Shown piece after piece: positions 22,259 to 31,746 of a DNA stretch of 64,000 nucleotides; position 1 is the stretch's first letter, and every line of letters starts with the position of its first letter. The stretch is from a virus. The position numbers and the translations under genes were made by a program. The DNA lies in IMG/VR virus record IMGVR_UViG_3300022937_000008, positions 1 to 64,000 of that record; one strand, 5' to 3'. Under the pieces are notes generated by a model. The model did not search any database and had not been told where the DNA came from. It saw only the letters and a program-made list of their open reading frames with translations.

Positions 22259-23721
22259 TATATGTCTACCTTTGTTACTGTGAAAGGATATCTTGCTTCC
22301 TTATAATACTTCTTACGCTCTGTCAGATGACGTTTAGCGTATTTGCAGGTAGATGTAATATCCCATATTTGTACGAAGTCTTTATCTTCAGCCTTACGAA
22401 TGCCTCTACCAATTGATTGAATTACTCTTACAAATGACTTGCCAGGCTCGATAAGGACGAGATTAAAAATCCTAGGAATATTGATACCAACAGCAGCCAC
22501 CCCATATGTTGCGATAATAATTTTTCCATCTGATGTTTTAATTTCATCGTACTGTTCTTTTCTTTCATCAAGTTTCACATCTCCCTTGATAAATGTAGCG
22601 TCTGGTAAGTTATCTAATAATTTCTTACCTGTGTCTATTCTGTTAACTAGTACAAGTGTATTTCCGTTTTTTGCAACTGTCTTAATATGATTACTGATGT
22701 AATTTAATCTATTAGAATTAGTTACTAACCAGGAATATTCTTCTTGATAATTTCTAAATTCTTCAACATCTTTGGTTTGTAAGATCTGTATATCTAATTT
22801 TGCTAATACGTTTTTTTCTTGTAAGTCATGTGCCGACACTTGATTAATTACTGGTCCTATACCAGCCAGGATACCTTGAAATTCCCATTTTTCTTTTGGA
22901 ACTGTTCCTGTTAATCCCCAACGTATTGGTGCGTTGCGGAAATTCTGTGTAAGTAATTTTTTAAGTACTTCTGCTTTTGCTTGATGTACTTCGTCAATAA
23001 TAACAGCATTTACACCTTCTGTAAATTCTGCAAGTGTTAATGTATCTCCATCATATTTTTTCTTATCTAATACATTTAAACTTTGCCAAGTGCATACTGT
23101 ATGTGTGTGATTTAATTCTTTACGATCACCAAAATAAACACCAACATCTAGTCCTAAATTTTTGTAATCTTCTTCAGTTTGTACAACAAGACTTTTGTTT
23201 GGAACAATGACCATTGTGCGGCCATAAGGCTCACATAAATGTGAAAGGGTAGCAGTTGTAATAGTTTTTCCTGCACCTGTTGCAACTTCCTGTAATGATT
23301 GTGGATGTTCTAAAAATTTGTTTACTACGTCATATTGATAATCACGTAGTACAATTGGCTGTCCTTCTAGTTGATGTCCCTTAGGCCAAGTCTTTCCTTT
23401 ATCCGCCCAATAATTTTCTGTAATTTGTTCAAAATTAAATCTATGATGTAGTCTTTGATCTTGTACTTCAATGTCGTAACCATCGTTTTCAATAATAGGT
23501 AAAATTGTTTCTAAATGTGCTAAAAAGCCAGTACCTCCAATACCAAAAAAACTAACAGTTCCATCCCATCTTCCTAATTTAAATGCCGGCATATGTCTTG
23601 CATACGGAAGATCAAATTTTAATTTGTTAGCGATCTTTCTTCTGGTTTCAACCGCAAGTCCTTCTACTTTAATATTGACTTCGTCTTTTATAACTAATTT
23701 ACAATTCGACAATTTTTTCAC
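22258..23721 (-). CDS. uvsW: UvsW helicase
   Basis: 487 residues (T4 UvsW 503). Walker A ATGAGKT at 147-153, DEVH box at 243-246, SF2 motif VI region QSIGRGIRK near 445. The N-terminal 100 residues form the small substrate-binding domain. In T4 it unwinds R-loops and branched recombination intermediates and helps the switch from origin- to recombination-dependent replication. Overlaps the 23699 gene by 23 bases. Confidence 0.92.
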   Translation of the reverse strand: MKKLSNCKLVIKDEVNIKVEGLAVETRRKIANKLKFDLPYARHMPAFKLGRWDGTVSFFGIGGTGFLAHLETILPIIENDGYDIEVQDQRLHHRFNFEQITENYWADKGKTWPKGHQLEGQPIVLRDYQYDVVNKFLEHPQSLQEVATGAGKTITTATLSHLCEPYGRTMVIVPNKSLVVQTEEDYKNLGLDVGVYFGDRKELNHTHTVCTWQSLNVLDKKKYDGDTLTLAEFTEGVNAVIIDEVHQAKAEVLKKLLTQNFRNAPIRWGLTGTVPKEKWEFQGILAGIGPVINQVSAHDLQEKNVLAKLDIQILQTKDVEEFRNYQEEYSWLVTNSNRLNYISNHIKTVAKNGNTLVLVNRIDTGKKLLDNLPDATFIKGDVKLDERKEQYDEIKTSDGKIIIATYGVAAVGINIPRIFNLVLIEPGKSFVRVIQSIGRGIRKAEDKDFVQIWDITSTCKYAKRHLTERKKYYKEARYPFTVTKVDI

Positions 23722-24892
23722 CTTTATTCACTGTTCTAGTCAACTCTGTAGGTCTTATATTACCCACATACAACACACAAGGATGATGATTAATCATGTT
23801 ACGTGTCATTGTCGTAGCAACAGGAGTTACGTAATTTGTAACTAACATTGTAACATCGTTTTCTTTTTTTAGCAACCACTTATGAGGTTTATGTTGGAAA
23901 ATCAAAAACTTAGCACTGTCAATTTTACCACCAAACCCATTTTCGCTAACCCATTCATTAAATTCTGGGTCGTCTTTGTTAGATGCTCTAAAACAAACCC
24001 GCCATAATGATTTGTCTTTTTTCATAATTTCTAATGTTTGATTAAGTTCTTGCACCCATTCAAAAACATCAGATGCTCTGTCTAATATTATAACAACTTT
24101 CTTAGGAGATTTTTCAACAAGAGAAACCATTTCGTGCATCTCTTTTACCCAAAATCTATTTGTTGTTTCTCTACATATCTTTTGTATACTGTTAGTAGGG
24201 TCGCCTGAATAGATATAGCCCATGTTCTTAGCCAGTATCAAGTTAGCATCATTATCATCTACAGCATTATTACTAAAATATTCTAAAGCACTATCCGATG
24301 CATTCTTTAATTTTACTTTGTTATCTTCGATAAACGAATACGGAATATATCTGTGTGCCTGATGCCATATTAATTCAATTTCATCTTTTGTTTCGATAAA
24401 TGATTTATCGATTTCAAAATTATGTGTTTTACAGAACTCGTAAATGTTCATGACATTCTGTTCGTGTAATGCCATGTACCTTACCTTTTTCTCTCTATCC
24501 CAATAGGTAAATTTACCATACTGACCGCTGAACGCTTCATCGTATGTGTCTTTGAAAGAATATGGAAATCTAAAACCAATCGCTATTATTCCGTCTAGGA
24601 TCTTTTCAATCCAAACTTGTTTCGATTGATCTAAAACTCTAAAAGGTTGTTTCCAAACAGGTAATTCGATAAGTGCTTCATAGTCAATATGAGGTTTACA
24701 AACGTTTCTATACTTGTTCAAAAGTTTTAGAACATAGGCACCTTGCTTTTCTGTAAAAGACCTGCCATCTAATATATTTTGATAGAAACTATAGGCAGCA
24801 CTCCTATCTTGATACTGCATACCAAGGTGGTTACTCTCTATGGTATCAACCATAGCAATGAAAATATCTTCGATGTATCTTGACGTAAGCAT
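23699..24892 (-). CDS. Conserved phage protein upstream of uvsW
   Basis: 397 residues, soluble. Recognisable blocks are AYSFYQNILDGRSFTEKQGAY, LAKNMGYIYSG and PKKVVIILDRA, the last suggesting an alpha/beta ATPase-like core without a canonical P-loop. I recall similar proteins beside uvsW in marine T4-like phages. It begins an operon from a sigma-70-type promoter with the -10 six bases before the ATG, so it is probably leaderless and expressed early or mid-infection. Confidence 0.6.
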   Translation of the reverse strand: MLTSRYIEDIFIAMVDTIESNHLGMQYQDRSAAYSFYQNILDGRSFTEKQGAYVLKLLNKYRNVCKPHIDYEALIELPVWKQPFRVLDQSKQVWIEKILDGIIAIGFRFPYSFKDTYDEAFSGQYGKFTYWDREKKVRYMALHEQNVMNIYEFCKTHNFEIDKSFIETKDEIELIWHQAHRYIPYSFIEDNKVKLKNASDSALEYFSNNAVDDNDANLILAKNMGYIYSGDPTNSIQKICRETTNRFWVKEMHEMVSLVEKSPKKVVIILDRASDVFEWVQELNQTLEIMKKDKSLWRVCFRASNKDDPEFNEWVSENGFGGKIDSAKFLIFQHKPHKWLLKKENDVTMLVTNYVTPVATTMTRNMINHHPCVLYVGNIRPTELTRTVNKGEKIVEL

Positions 24893-24898
24893 AACTGT

Positions 24899-24927
24899 AT
24901 TATATTTTCTCTAGACAATAAAATCAA
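24899..24927 (-). promoter_or_regulatory. Sigma-70-type promoter, leaderless spacing
   Basis: Minus strand: TTGATT (24922-24927), 17 bases, TATAAT (24899-24904), then ACAGTT and the ATG at 24892. The geometry is the same as at the primase gene. Confidence 0.85.
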
Positions 24928-25781
24928 GAATTAATTTGCTTTAATATAATATTTTCTAACCTTTTGATAGGAATACCTTGAGCTATTTCTTCGACAGTCC
25001 ATTCGCAATGAGTTATTCTAGCAAACCATTCTTCCCTATCTGGAAGTTCAGGAGATTCAACTTTTTCAATTGTTGTCGATACAGGGTAAGCAAGACTTGA
25101 TGCATCTGTAATGACAGGAGTACCTTCAATTGCTGCCAATATTGGAGGTCCACTGTTATGATTAACTACACAATGATAGTTGTATGATATATTAAAATCG
25201 TCATAGGTGTTTAATACCCTTTGAGGATCCTGGCGTGTTACATTTTTAAATTCATGCTCTATACCTGGCATTGGTGATCTTGGATGAGGTCTTATATGAA
25301 TAGGCCTGTCAGTATATTTTCGTATTTCTTCAATCATCGATATGGTCCACGCCGACATAGATGGCATTCCTTCCCACTGTAAACTTTTTTGATGTTGGGT
25401 TGCAATTAAAATACTTTTATTTCTGTTATGATTAACTGGCTTTAGTTCAAGACCTAGTTTTTTAGGCCTATCATAATCTAAATCAACATCATTACCGAAC
25501 TCACCTAATCCATTAATATGATTAAGACATATTCTCCATGTCGAGTTACGCAATAGATTTCCTACTTCAATGATTATAATAGGTTTATTCTTGATTTTAC
25601 AGTTTTGATATATGGCTTTGTTTCCAGCCATACGTCCATTCCATAGCACTGACCATATCACTGCTACATCTTCGTTGTCATTGACTATTTCGTGTCCTAA
25701 CGCTTTTAAGCCTTGTTCGAAATAGTTAAATATTGGTGGGCTGTTAAGAGCTCCGTTTTCACGATGTAATTTAAAACGCAT
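24924..25781 (-). CDS. GT-B-like island paralog 2
   Basis: 285 residues. It has IHIRPHPRSP in the centre, as in capsule-type and CDP-glycerol-transferase-like enzymes, then VNHNSGPPILAAIEGTPVI, the Asn/Ser-rich donor-binding block, and the end motif W-x3-I-x2-CEWTVEEIAQG shared by the family. Divergent late promoters lie upstream. A glycosyl- or phosphosugar-transferase is most likely. Confidence 0.6.
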   Translation of the reverse strand: MRFKLHRENGALNSPPIFNYFEQGLKALGHEIVNDNEDVAVIWSVLWNGRMAGNKAIYQNCKIKNKPIIIIEVGNLLRNSTWRICLNHINGLGEFGNDVDLDYDRPKKLGLELKPVNHNRNKSILIATQHQKSLQWEGMPSMSAWTISMIEEIRKYTDRPIHIRPHPRSPMPGIEHEFKNVTRQDPQRVLNTYDDFNISYNYHCVVNHNSGPPILAAIEGTPVITDASSLAYPVSTTIEKVESPELPDREEWFARITHCEWTVEEIAQGIPIKRLENIILKQINS

Positions 25782-25788
25782 ATTCTAC

Positions 25789-25796
25789 CATAAATA
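25789..25796 (+). promoter_or_regulatory. T4-type late promoter (plus)
   Basis: CATAAATA, 22 bases before the ATG at 25819; no clear ribosome site in the leader. Paired with a minus-strand core at 25802. Confidence 0.6.
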
Positions 25797-25801
25797 TAGT
25801 A

Positions 25802-25810
25802 GTATTTAAC
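25802..25810 (-). promoter_or_regulatory. T4-type late promoter (minus)
   Basis: Minus strand GTTAAATAC, about 20 bases before the ATG at 25781. The two divergent cores overlap in their downstream regions, so polymerases would compete. Confidence 0.6.
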
Positions 25811-25818
25811 GGTTTTCC

Positions 25819-26220
25819 ATGAGTAAGATTAAAAAAAGAATTACCAAAATTTTAAGAAAAGAGCCCAAAGACGCTTTAGTGATCGGGAATGGCGATTACA
25901 TCTTACCAGTGTTGCTTGATATGTTCAACACTGTATTCATATGGAGCAAAACAACTGTTGATATTAAAGCACCTAACATAGTTATTAAGAAAGAATTAGA
26001 TACAACATTTCATATGCCTGATATAAATGCAGTCTTTATAGACAGAGATTATGTGAAGTCATTAGACTACATGAGTGCATTACTGGCCAAACCAAGTCCA
26101 GATGTTTTTATTGAAGGCAATGATGTAATTCCAAGGGAACAAACAACAAATCTATATAGACATAATTACAACTGTACTGCACAAGCAGGAAGTTTTCATA
26201 TTTGGACGAGAGTAAAATGA
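25819..26220 (+). CDS. Small island protein of unknown function
   Basis: 133 residues with a basic N-terminus (MSKIKKRITKILRKEP), then VIGNGDYILPVLLDMF and alternating strands and helices that recall a Rossmann-like fold without catalytic motifs. It overlaps the glycosyltransferase start (ATGA), so it acts with it. It could be a degenerate methyltransferase or a partner subunit. Confidence 0.5.
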   Translation: MSKIKKRITKILRKEPKDALVIGNGDYILPVLLDMFNTVFIWSKTTVDIKAPNIVIKKELDTTFHMPDINAVFIDRDYVKSLDYMSALLAKPSPDVFIEGNDVIPREQTTNLYRHNYNCTAQAGSFHIWTRVK

Positions 26221-27065
26221 CAATTAGCGTAGTGACAACATTTCATAAAAAAGGTTATGAAGATTATGGCAAAAGAATGATAAAAACATTCTTAGAAAAT
26301 TGGCCAAGTGAAATAAAGTTATATGTATATGCTGAAGATTGTGAAGTAACTGAAACAGCACCTAATCTTATTGTTAAAGATTTACATCAAGCCAGTCCAG
26401 ATCTAGTAAAATTTAAAACAAAATGGAAAAATGTACCAAAAGCAAACGGCGACGTTAGTGACGATCCAATAAGAAGTAAAAGAAGAGATAGCGGAAAAGG
26501 TTTTAAATGGCACGCCATACGTTTTGCACACAAAGTTTATTCAATTTTTGCCTGTGCAAAAGAATGTAATACAGATTATTTAATGTGGATGGATGCTGAC
26601 ACAGTTTGTCATTCACCGATTAGCAAAAAAGCGTTTAATACCTTGTTTCCAGTAGATGCTGAATTAATGTATCTTGGAAGAAAAGGCAAATATTCAGAGT
26701 GTGGATTGTATTCTATGAAACTAGGTGCAGAAAATGTTCAAAAATTTCTAAGTGAGTTTCAACGTGTATACGATGAAGCAGAGAATGGAATATTTTTAAT
26801 GGCTGAATGGCATGACAGTTTTGTTTTCGATGAAGTTAGACGTAAATTTCCTCATATGAGACAACATAACTGGGCTGGCCACTTAACTGACCTAAGACCG
26901 AGACCTGGATACTCATCTGGAGAGGGGCACCCTTTGATAAATTGTGAGTGGGGAGCATACCTTGATCACTTGAAAGGTGATAGAAAACGTGCAGGCGTTA
27001 GTAAGCGAGAAGATTTAAAGGTTATGAGAACCGAACCCTACTGGGTAAATCAACTAAAATCATAA
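26217..27065 (+). CDS. DxD glycosyltransferase B
   Basis: 282 residues starting MTISVVTTFHKKG, a GT-A-type first strand. YLMWMDADTVC (around residue 126) is the DxD site. GFKWHAIRFAHK and KYSECGLYS are shared with the gene at 19945. Compared with that paralog it has a basic insert (DDPIRSKRRDS). The start is fixed by ATGA overlap with the previous stop. Convergent with the radical SAM gene by 6 bases. Confidence 0.75.
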   Translation: MTISVVTTFHKKGYEDYGKRMIKTFLENWPSEIKLYVYAEDCEVTETAPNLIVKDLHQASPDLVKFKTKWKNVPKANGDVSDDPIRSKRRDSGKGFKWHAIRFAHKVYSIFACAKECNTDYLMWMDADTVCHSPISKKAFNTLFPVDAELMYLGRKGKYSECGLYSMKLGAENVQKFLSEFQRVYDEAENGIFLMAEWHDSFVFDEVRRKFPHMRQHNWAGHLTDLRPRPGYSSGEGHPLINCEWGAYLDHLKGDRKRAGVSKREDLKVMRTEPYWVNQLKS

Positions 27066-28193
27066 AATTATATGACCAACGTCAAGTTTGTTAATAGCAG
27101 TTGGTCCTTTCCAGTCGTGTTTCCAATAAACAAAGTCACTATTTGATACTTCACGGTATTGATACCTAGTAGGACAATGATCTAACATAGGTAATCCGTT
27201 GTTAATGAACGCATCTCGAGTAATTGTTTGATGAACGAAGTTAGTTATAGGTCCATCATAGAACTGACACCACGGACCTGTGGCTAATTCTTCCATATCG
27301 ATATTTGTTTTATCGGGCCATTGAATTAAGCGAAGTACTATGTTGCCCCAAGACACCATAATATGATAAGGATTGTCATCTCCCCATACTAATTCGGAAT
27401 GAATTTTAATATCATCGCCTAAAATACTTTTTATTTTCTTAAATAACGCACTCAAGTAACTTCTATGCTTGTCTAAACTTCTACCAATGAAACTTCCGCA
27501 GCGTAATCTAAAATGATTTATGTGCTGGCTACTTAATCTTTGAATTTCTTCAAGAATAAATGGAACTTCATCTAAACTTTCCATTGTATATCCAACATAT
27601 GCGATATAATAGTCTTGTTCTTTTAAATTTTGTATTGCATCTAGCTGTTTGTTATGAACAATTTCGCCTTGATAGTTAGGATGATTAAGTCCAACGCATA
27701 AATGTCGCAATCCTGCCTCATAAACGTTTTTTGTAAATTGTTTTGATGCAAATCTAAGCCCATTAGTAAGCAAACTTATATTAGGATGTTGTAGTTCGCT
27801 TAGTTTAGCACAAAATTCTACAAAATCAGGTCGCAGTGTTGGCTCAGCTCCAGCAATCATAGGAGTACAATCAGCGGGAAATTGTTTTACTCGTTGTAGA
27901 ATCTCATCAATTGGTTTATCTTGAATTTTATTGTCTGGTAAATGGTAACAATGCGGACAATTCAACTGACATCTGTCAGATGCTTCAAACAATATATGTT
28001 TTAGTTCAGGAATGTATCTTCTATGTTCTAAAGAATAATAAAATTCAGGATCTATTTCAACAATACTGTGTTGTTCTCCGTGCTCATGGCATTTTTTATA
28101 CATTTTAATCATGCCTTCGTGTTCATATACTATTGCAGGTATATGTCTATAACACTCATCGCAAAGACTAACTGTATCGTGAATATGCAGCAT
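27060..28193 (-). CDS. Radical SAM enzyme with Tes-like zinc ribbon
   Basis: 377 residues. C75-x3-C79-x2-C82 (CQLNCPHC) binds the 4Fe-4S cluster that cleaves SAM; AGAEPTLR follows as the GGEP-like motif. The N-terminal CDEC...IPAIV...KKCHEHGE (11-39) is a zinc ribbon like that of archaeal tetraether-lipid synthase and related methyltransferases. SD AAGGTAAAATAGT. It could join, methylate or rearrange lipid or sugar carbon; substrate unknown. Confidence 0.78.
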   Translation of the reverse strand: MLHIHDTVSLCDECYRHIPAIVYEHEGMIKMYKKCHEHGEQHSIVEIDPEFYYSLEHRRYIPELKHILFEASDRCQLNCPHCYHLPDNKIQDKPIDEILQRVKQFPADCTPMIAGAEPTLRPDFVEFCAKLSELQHPNISLLTNGLRFASKQFTKNVYEAGLRHLCVGLNHPNYQGEIVHNKQLDAIQNLKEQDYYIAYVGYTMESLDEVPFILEEIQRLSSQHINHFRLRCGSFIGRSLDKHRSYLSALFKKIKSILGDDIKIHSELVWGDDNPYHIMVSWGNIVLRLIQWPDKTNIDMEELATGPWCQFYDGPITNFVHQTITRDAFINNGLPMLDHCPTRYQYREVSNSDFVYWKHDWKGPTAINKLDVGHIIL

Positions 28194-28204
28194 ACTATTT
28201 TACC

Positions 28205-28951
28205 TTACCCGTGACGTTTTTTTGCAATTTCTTGTTTATCTTCTGGCAGTAAAGTGATATATGGTCCAGGTCCCAGTCTTCTGCCAAATGCTGATGATTT
28301 TTTAGGTGCATTTTTTCCTGATTTAGGAGCCATGATAAACATTCTTTTACTTTTAACATCTATCATATCATAATTTCTATCTTCTAAGAACTTAACTATA
28401 ACATCTACGTCAGCACTTACTTCAAATGCTATCCAAGGACTTTGATTTTCAATAATATTTTTCGCACCTTGTATAACTTGCCATTCATATCCTTGTACAT
28501 CAATTTTTATTAAACTACAATTAGTGATATCTTGATCATCTAGTTTAACAACGTCAACATTATACAAACCTGGAAGTTTTTCTTCACTCCATAACTTACT
28601 ATTTCCACAATTTTTTATTTCGTCATGAAATTCAGAAGTTCCATTAAAGTCACTACACGCATAAGGTCTAATTTCACCTCTACCATTTAGGTTTTTTTCT
28701 AAACATTCTCTATTTCTAATACTAGGTTCAAAAGATAAAACATTTTTAAAGTGAGGTAACATAGGAATGCTCCAAACTCCTACATTTGCACCAACGTCAA
28801 CAAATGTTTCTTTAGATGACATTTCTGATAGACATACATCTCTTTGTTTATTTTCGTATTGAGGATTTTCAGGTGACTTATCAACTTCGATATGCCTAGT
28901 CATTTTAGTATCACCTTCTGGTATGTACCATCCGTTATCTAGTTTTCTCAT
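28205..28951 (-). CDS. FkbM-family methyltransferase 3
   Basis: 248 residues. FVDVGANVGVWSIPM is the SAM motif, CSLIKIDVQGYEWQVIQGA the FkbM signature. The C-terminal ~40 residues are Lys/Gly/Pro-rich and look flexible. It overlaps the upstream GT-B-like gene by 4 bases (ATGA). Likely sugar O-methylation. Confidence 0.85.
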   Translation of the reverse strand: MRKLDNGWYIPEGDTKMTRHIEVDKSPENPQYENKQRDVCLSEMSSKETFVDVGANVGVWSIPMLPHFKNVLSFEPSIRNRECLEKNLNGRGEIRPYACSDFNGTSEFHDEIKNCGNSKLWSEEKLPGLYNVDVVKLDDQDITNCSLIKIDVQGYEWQVIQGAKNIIENQSPWIAFEVSADVDVIVKFLEDRNYDMIDVKSKRMFIMAPKSGKNAPKKSSAFGRRLGPGPYITLLPEDKQEIAKKRHG

Positions 28952-29871
28952 ATGTATCTCCTAATGAACTGCCAAGCTTCTCCCGACCTTAATTCATCGA
29001 AGTTCCAGTGGCTCATAGATATTTTTTCGACCCAATGCTGTCTTTCAAACATCTTCGGATCTTCTATTCTTTTTAAATTTGTATTGCATACACCATTTAC
29101 TTGACTATATGAAGGATCAGGATCAGTTACAAAAACAGGTACGCCTTCAATTAGACTTGCCACACTAGGAGAACTATTAAAAACTACTGTAGCCCATGCT
29201 GTTGCTAAATCTATTTTAATATTTGGTGCATTAGATAGACTTACATTTTTATGATTTATTCTTAGATATTGTCTAACTTTTTTATCACCGGGATGCGCTC
29301 TAACTACTATAGGACGGTCGGTAAAATTTTTAATAGTTAAAATAGTTTTATCTAACCACTCTTGTACAGGCATTCCCTTCATACTCCAACCGCCATTACG
29401 CTGTAAACATAATAAAATATGTCGACCTGTTTTACGATAATCTTTTAAACTTAAATTTAAATTTTTACTAATTTTTTGCCAGCGTATTGGATCTATATCA
29501 GTATCAAAATAGAATCCTGTATTAGGAAACACTCCGTCAAAACTATATCTTAAATATCTTTTTGTGTTTCCTGGATCTGCATAAAGGAACAAATTACTAT
29601 CTACAATAAGACTACGTTTGCCGACAGCTTTTTGCTTTTCCACAGCATTCTTCCTCAACATTAAATGAGGCGCAGACTTTCCGTGTTCATGAACAAAACC
29701 TTGTATAAATGCAACATCGCAATCAAGCAACGACATTTCTTTATGAGCAATGCCTGTATCTCCAGAAGCATTTACACCTGCAATAAAGTTATCAAGAATT
29801 AGTGGTTTTTCTGGATTATTATTACTAGGCGGAATTCCCCTGTAGTATGCAACTGCTGTTAGATTAGACAT
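28948..29871 (-). CDS. GT-B-like island paralog 3
   Basis: 307 residues. RPIVVRAHPGDKK is the central HPG block, VVFNSSPSVASLIEGVPVF the donor-site block, and HWVEKISMSHWNFDELRSG the shared end motif. Within the family it is closest in layout to the gene at 24924. The 4-base overlap with the FkbM gene downstream and 8-base overlap with the next paralog upstream show co-translation. Confidence 0.6.
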   Translation of the reverse strand: MSNLTAVAYYRGIPPSNNNPEKPLILDNFIAGVNASGDTGIAHKEMSLLDCDVAFIQGFVHEHGKSAPHLMLRKNAVEKQKAVGKRSLIVDSNLFLYADPGNTKRYLRYSFDGVFPNTGFYFDTDIDPIRWQKISKNLNLSLKDYRKTGRHILLCLQRNGGWSMKGMPVQEWLDKTILTIKNFTDRPIVVRAHPGDKKVRQYLRINHKNVSLSNAPNIKIDLATAWATVVFNSSPSVASLIEGVPVFVTDPDPSYSQVNGVCNTNLKRIEDPKMFERQHWVEKISMSHWNFDELRSGEAWQFIRRYI

Positions 29872-30967
29872 GATATTTCTTCACTAATTTAATTGCAGTT
29901 CCGCTAAGTAATTCTTCTTTTGTAAACTGAGAATAACTTAACATACATAACCAGCTTCCTAAGTTTCCGTAGAACAAGTCATTAACTTCAGAAAGTTTAC
30001 TTTTTGTTACAGGATTAGTTATATGTCTATCTAAAGTAATAGCAGGTATACCAGCCCATATTGATTCAGTTGCTGCATTAGAATTAATACTTACTACACA
30101 GTAATAATTGTCATCAAGCAATTCTTGATGTAAATTAGTTCTTTCACGTTTAGGTGCTTTTTCTCTAAATTTAATTTTTTTATCTGTATATTGTCTTAAT
30201 TCTTTTTCAACATCGTACTTCCATGTTTTAAGGTCACAATGAAATATACTTGCTGCAAAAGGACCGGGTTCGATAACATAAATTATGTCGCCATCTTTTC
30301 TCCATGGCTTAGGAAATTCTTTAAAATTTCCTAATCTATCTGCAGGTGCATCAAAAAACTTGCCGTAGTGTAAATGATTTCTAACTATTCTATGCCATTT
30401 TTTATTTGGTTCTGTAAAGTTTGTATAACCACTATCAATGAACCACATAGGATAGTTTTTATCGATCTTAGTAACTAGTAATTCTTCATTACCTACAGTA
30501 TTTCTAATTAAACAATCTTCTTCATAGTTATTGAATTCTTTTCTGCGAACCATTTGTGCAGAACGATCAATAGTTAGTCCGGTACCTTTTACAAAGTTTT
30601 TATATTTAGATTTTTTATATAAAGAAAGCAATTCATCTTTGCCTATCTTTTTTATAAAATATTCAATGTTTTTATGAATCTTATCAAAATATGCTGCATA
30701 TACATTATGCTTCTCTGCATTAATGATACTGATCCATTCATCTAAATCTCTTCTTACGGCTTTAAACAGTTTATCCTTAAATTTTTTCTTTTCTTCATCT
30801 TTAAGTTCTCTGTCAGGATCAGACCATTTAGATTTTTTACTTAACCAGTCGTTGACATACATCGCGAGCCACTTTTCATTAAAAGGAATTTCGTGTAGCT
30901 CTTTCGGAACAGGCATACAGGATAATAAAAAATTTGCAAGTTCCTTGTCATTGATTAATAATTTCAT
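29864..30967 (-). CDS. GT-B-like island paralog 4 (long form)
   Basis: 367 residues, the longest of the six owing to an N-terminal Lys-rich helical region of ~130 residues. It carries FIDSGYTNF and KKWHRIVRNH, then SINSNAATESIWAGIPAI, and ends LSYSQFTKEELLSG. The D-x-GY and WHR(I/V)V(K/R)N blocks are shared with the next two paralogs, forming a subgroup. Probably transfers a sugar or sugar phosphate. Confidence 0.6.
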   Translation of the reverse strand: MKLLINDKELANFLLSCMPVPKELHEIPFNEKWLAMYVNDWLSKKSKWSDPDRELKDEEKKKFKDKLFKAVRRDLDEWISIINAEKHNVYAAYFDKIHKNIEYFIKKIGKDELLSLYKKSKYKNFVKGTGLTIDRSAQMVRRKEFNNYEEDCLIRNTVGNEELLVTKIDKNYPMWFIDSGYTNFTEPNKKWHRIVRNHLHYGKFFDAPADRLGNFKEFPKPWRKDGDIIYVIEPGPFAASIFHCDLKTWKYDVEKELRQYTDKKIKFREKAPKRERTNLHQELLDDNYYCVVSINSNAATESIWAGIPAITLDRHITNPVTKSKLSEVNDLFYGNLGSWLCMLSYSQFTKEELLSGTAIKLVKKYHV

Positions 30968-31746
30968 TGGTACCTCTCTACTAGTTTATATGCCTTGCCA
31001 TCTAGTATTTCAGGAACTGTAAATTGACTATATGCAAGTGAATGACAATGTGTAAGTATTGTATCTAAATTAGGTTTGTATGGATTAGAAAGTTGGCTTA
31101 AATCACTACTGGATAACGGGCCGCCTGCACTAGGAACTGATACAAATGCGGGAACACCGTACAATACAGATTCTAATGCTGCCATACTATTCATTGCCAC
31201 CGTAGCATAAACACCACTATCAAATGCATCATATATAGAATATTCTTTGTTTCGATATTGTCTACTACCTTTAATTCTAACTTCAATAGGTAAATCGCAA
31301 TATTTTTTAATTTGTTTTTTAGTTTTTTGTACCCATCCATTATAATCAATATTATACCAAATACACGCTTTAGGATTAGGCATTACTAATAGTATTTTTT
31401 TATCGTAGTTTTTCCAACCCTTCCATTCTAAGCGAGGATCATCTTTGACCATTTGATTCCATCTATCTGAAGGTACACCTGGAATAAGTTTTGAAAGTTG
31501 GTTTTCGTTTTTAACAACTCTATGCCATTTCTTTTGTCCTTTGCCATTGCCAGGACTAGGAAAGTTTCCAAAGTATCCTGTATCGATATACCAATAATCT
31601 CTACCTATAGCGATACAGCGATTAGCGTGATCTTTTTTGATTACTCCTCTAATAACTTGAGGCTTAGTTGTATCTTGGCTATCGAGAGTAAGCCTGCCTT
31701 TGCTTCCTCTAACAAGACACTCTTCTAATGAGATGTTTTCATCCAT
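30964..31746 (-). CDS. GT-B-like island paralog 5
   Basis: 260 residues. YIDTGYFGN, KKWHRVVKN and PSDRW are nearly the same as in the gene at 32410; AMNSMAALESVLYGVPAF is the donor-site block and LAYSQFTVPEILDG the end motif. Overlaps neighbours by 4 and 8 bases. Recent tandem duplication with diversification is the simplest explanation. Confidence 0.6.
   Translation of the reverse strand: MDENISLEECLVRGSKGRLTLDSQDTTKPQVIRGVIKKDHANRCIAIGRDYWYIDTGYFGNFPSPGNGKGQKKWHRVVKNENQLSKLIPGVPSDRWNQMVKDDPRLEWKGWKNYDKKILLVMPNPKACIWYNIDYNGWVQKTKKQIKKYCDLPIEVRIKGSRQYRNKEYSIYDAFDSGVYATVAMNSMAALESVLYGVPAFVSVPSAGGPLSSSDLSQLSNPYKPNLDTILTHCHSLAYSQFTVPEILDGKAYKLVERYQ

Noticed and set aside
27060-28193. Radical SAM gene as the PqqE partner of the PqqA-like peptide
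   Set aside because: It lacks a visible C-terminal SPASM cysteine set, has a Tes-like N-terminal ribbon, and lies 11 kb away in the glycan island.
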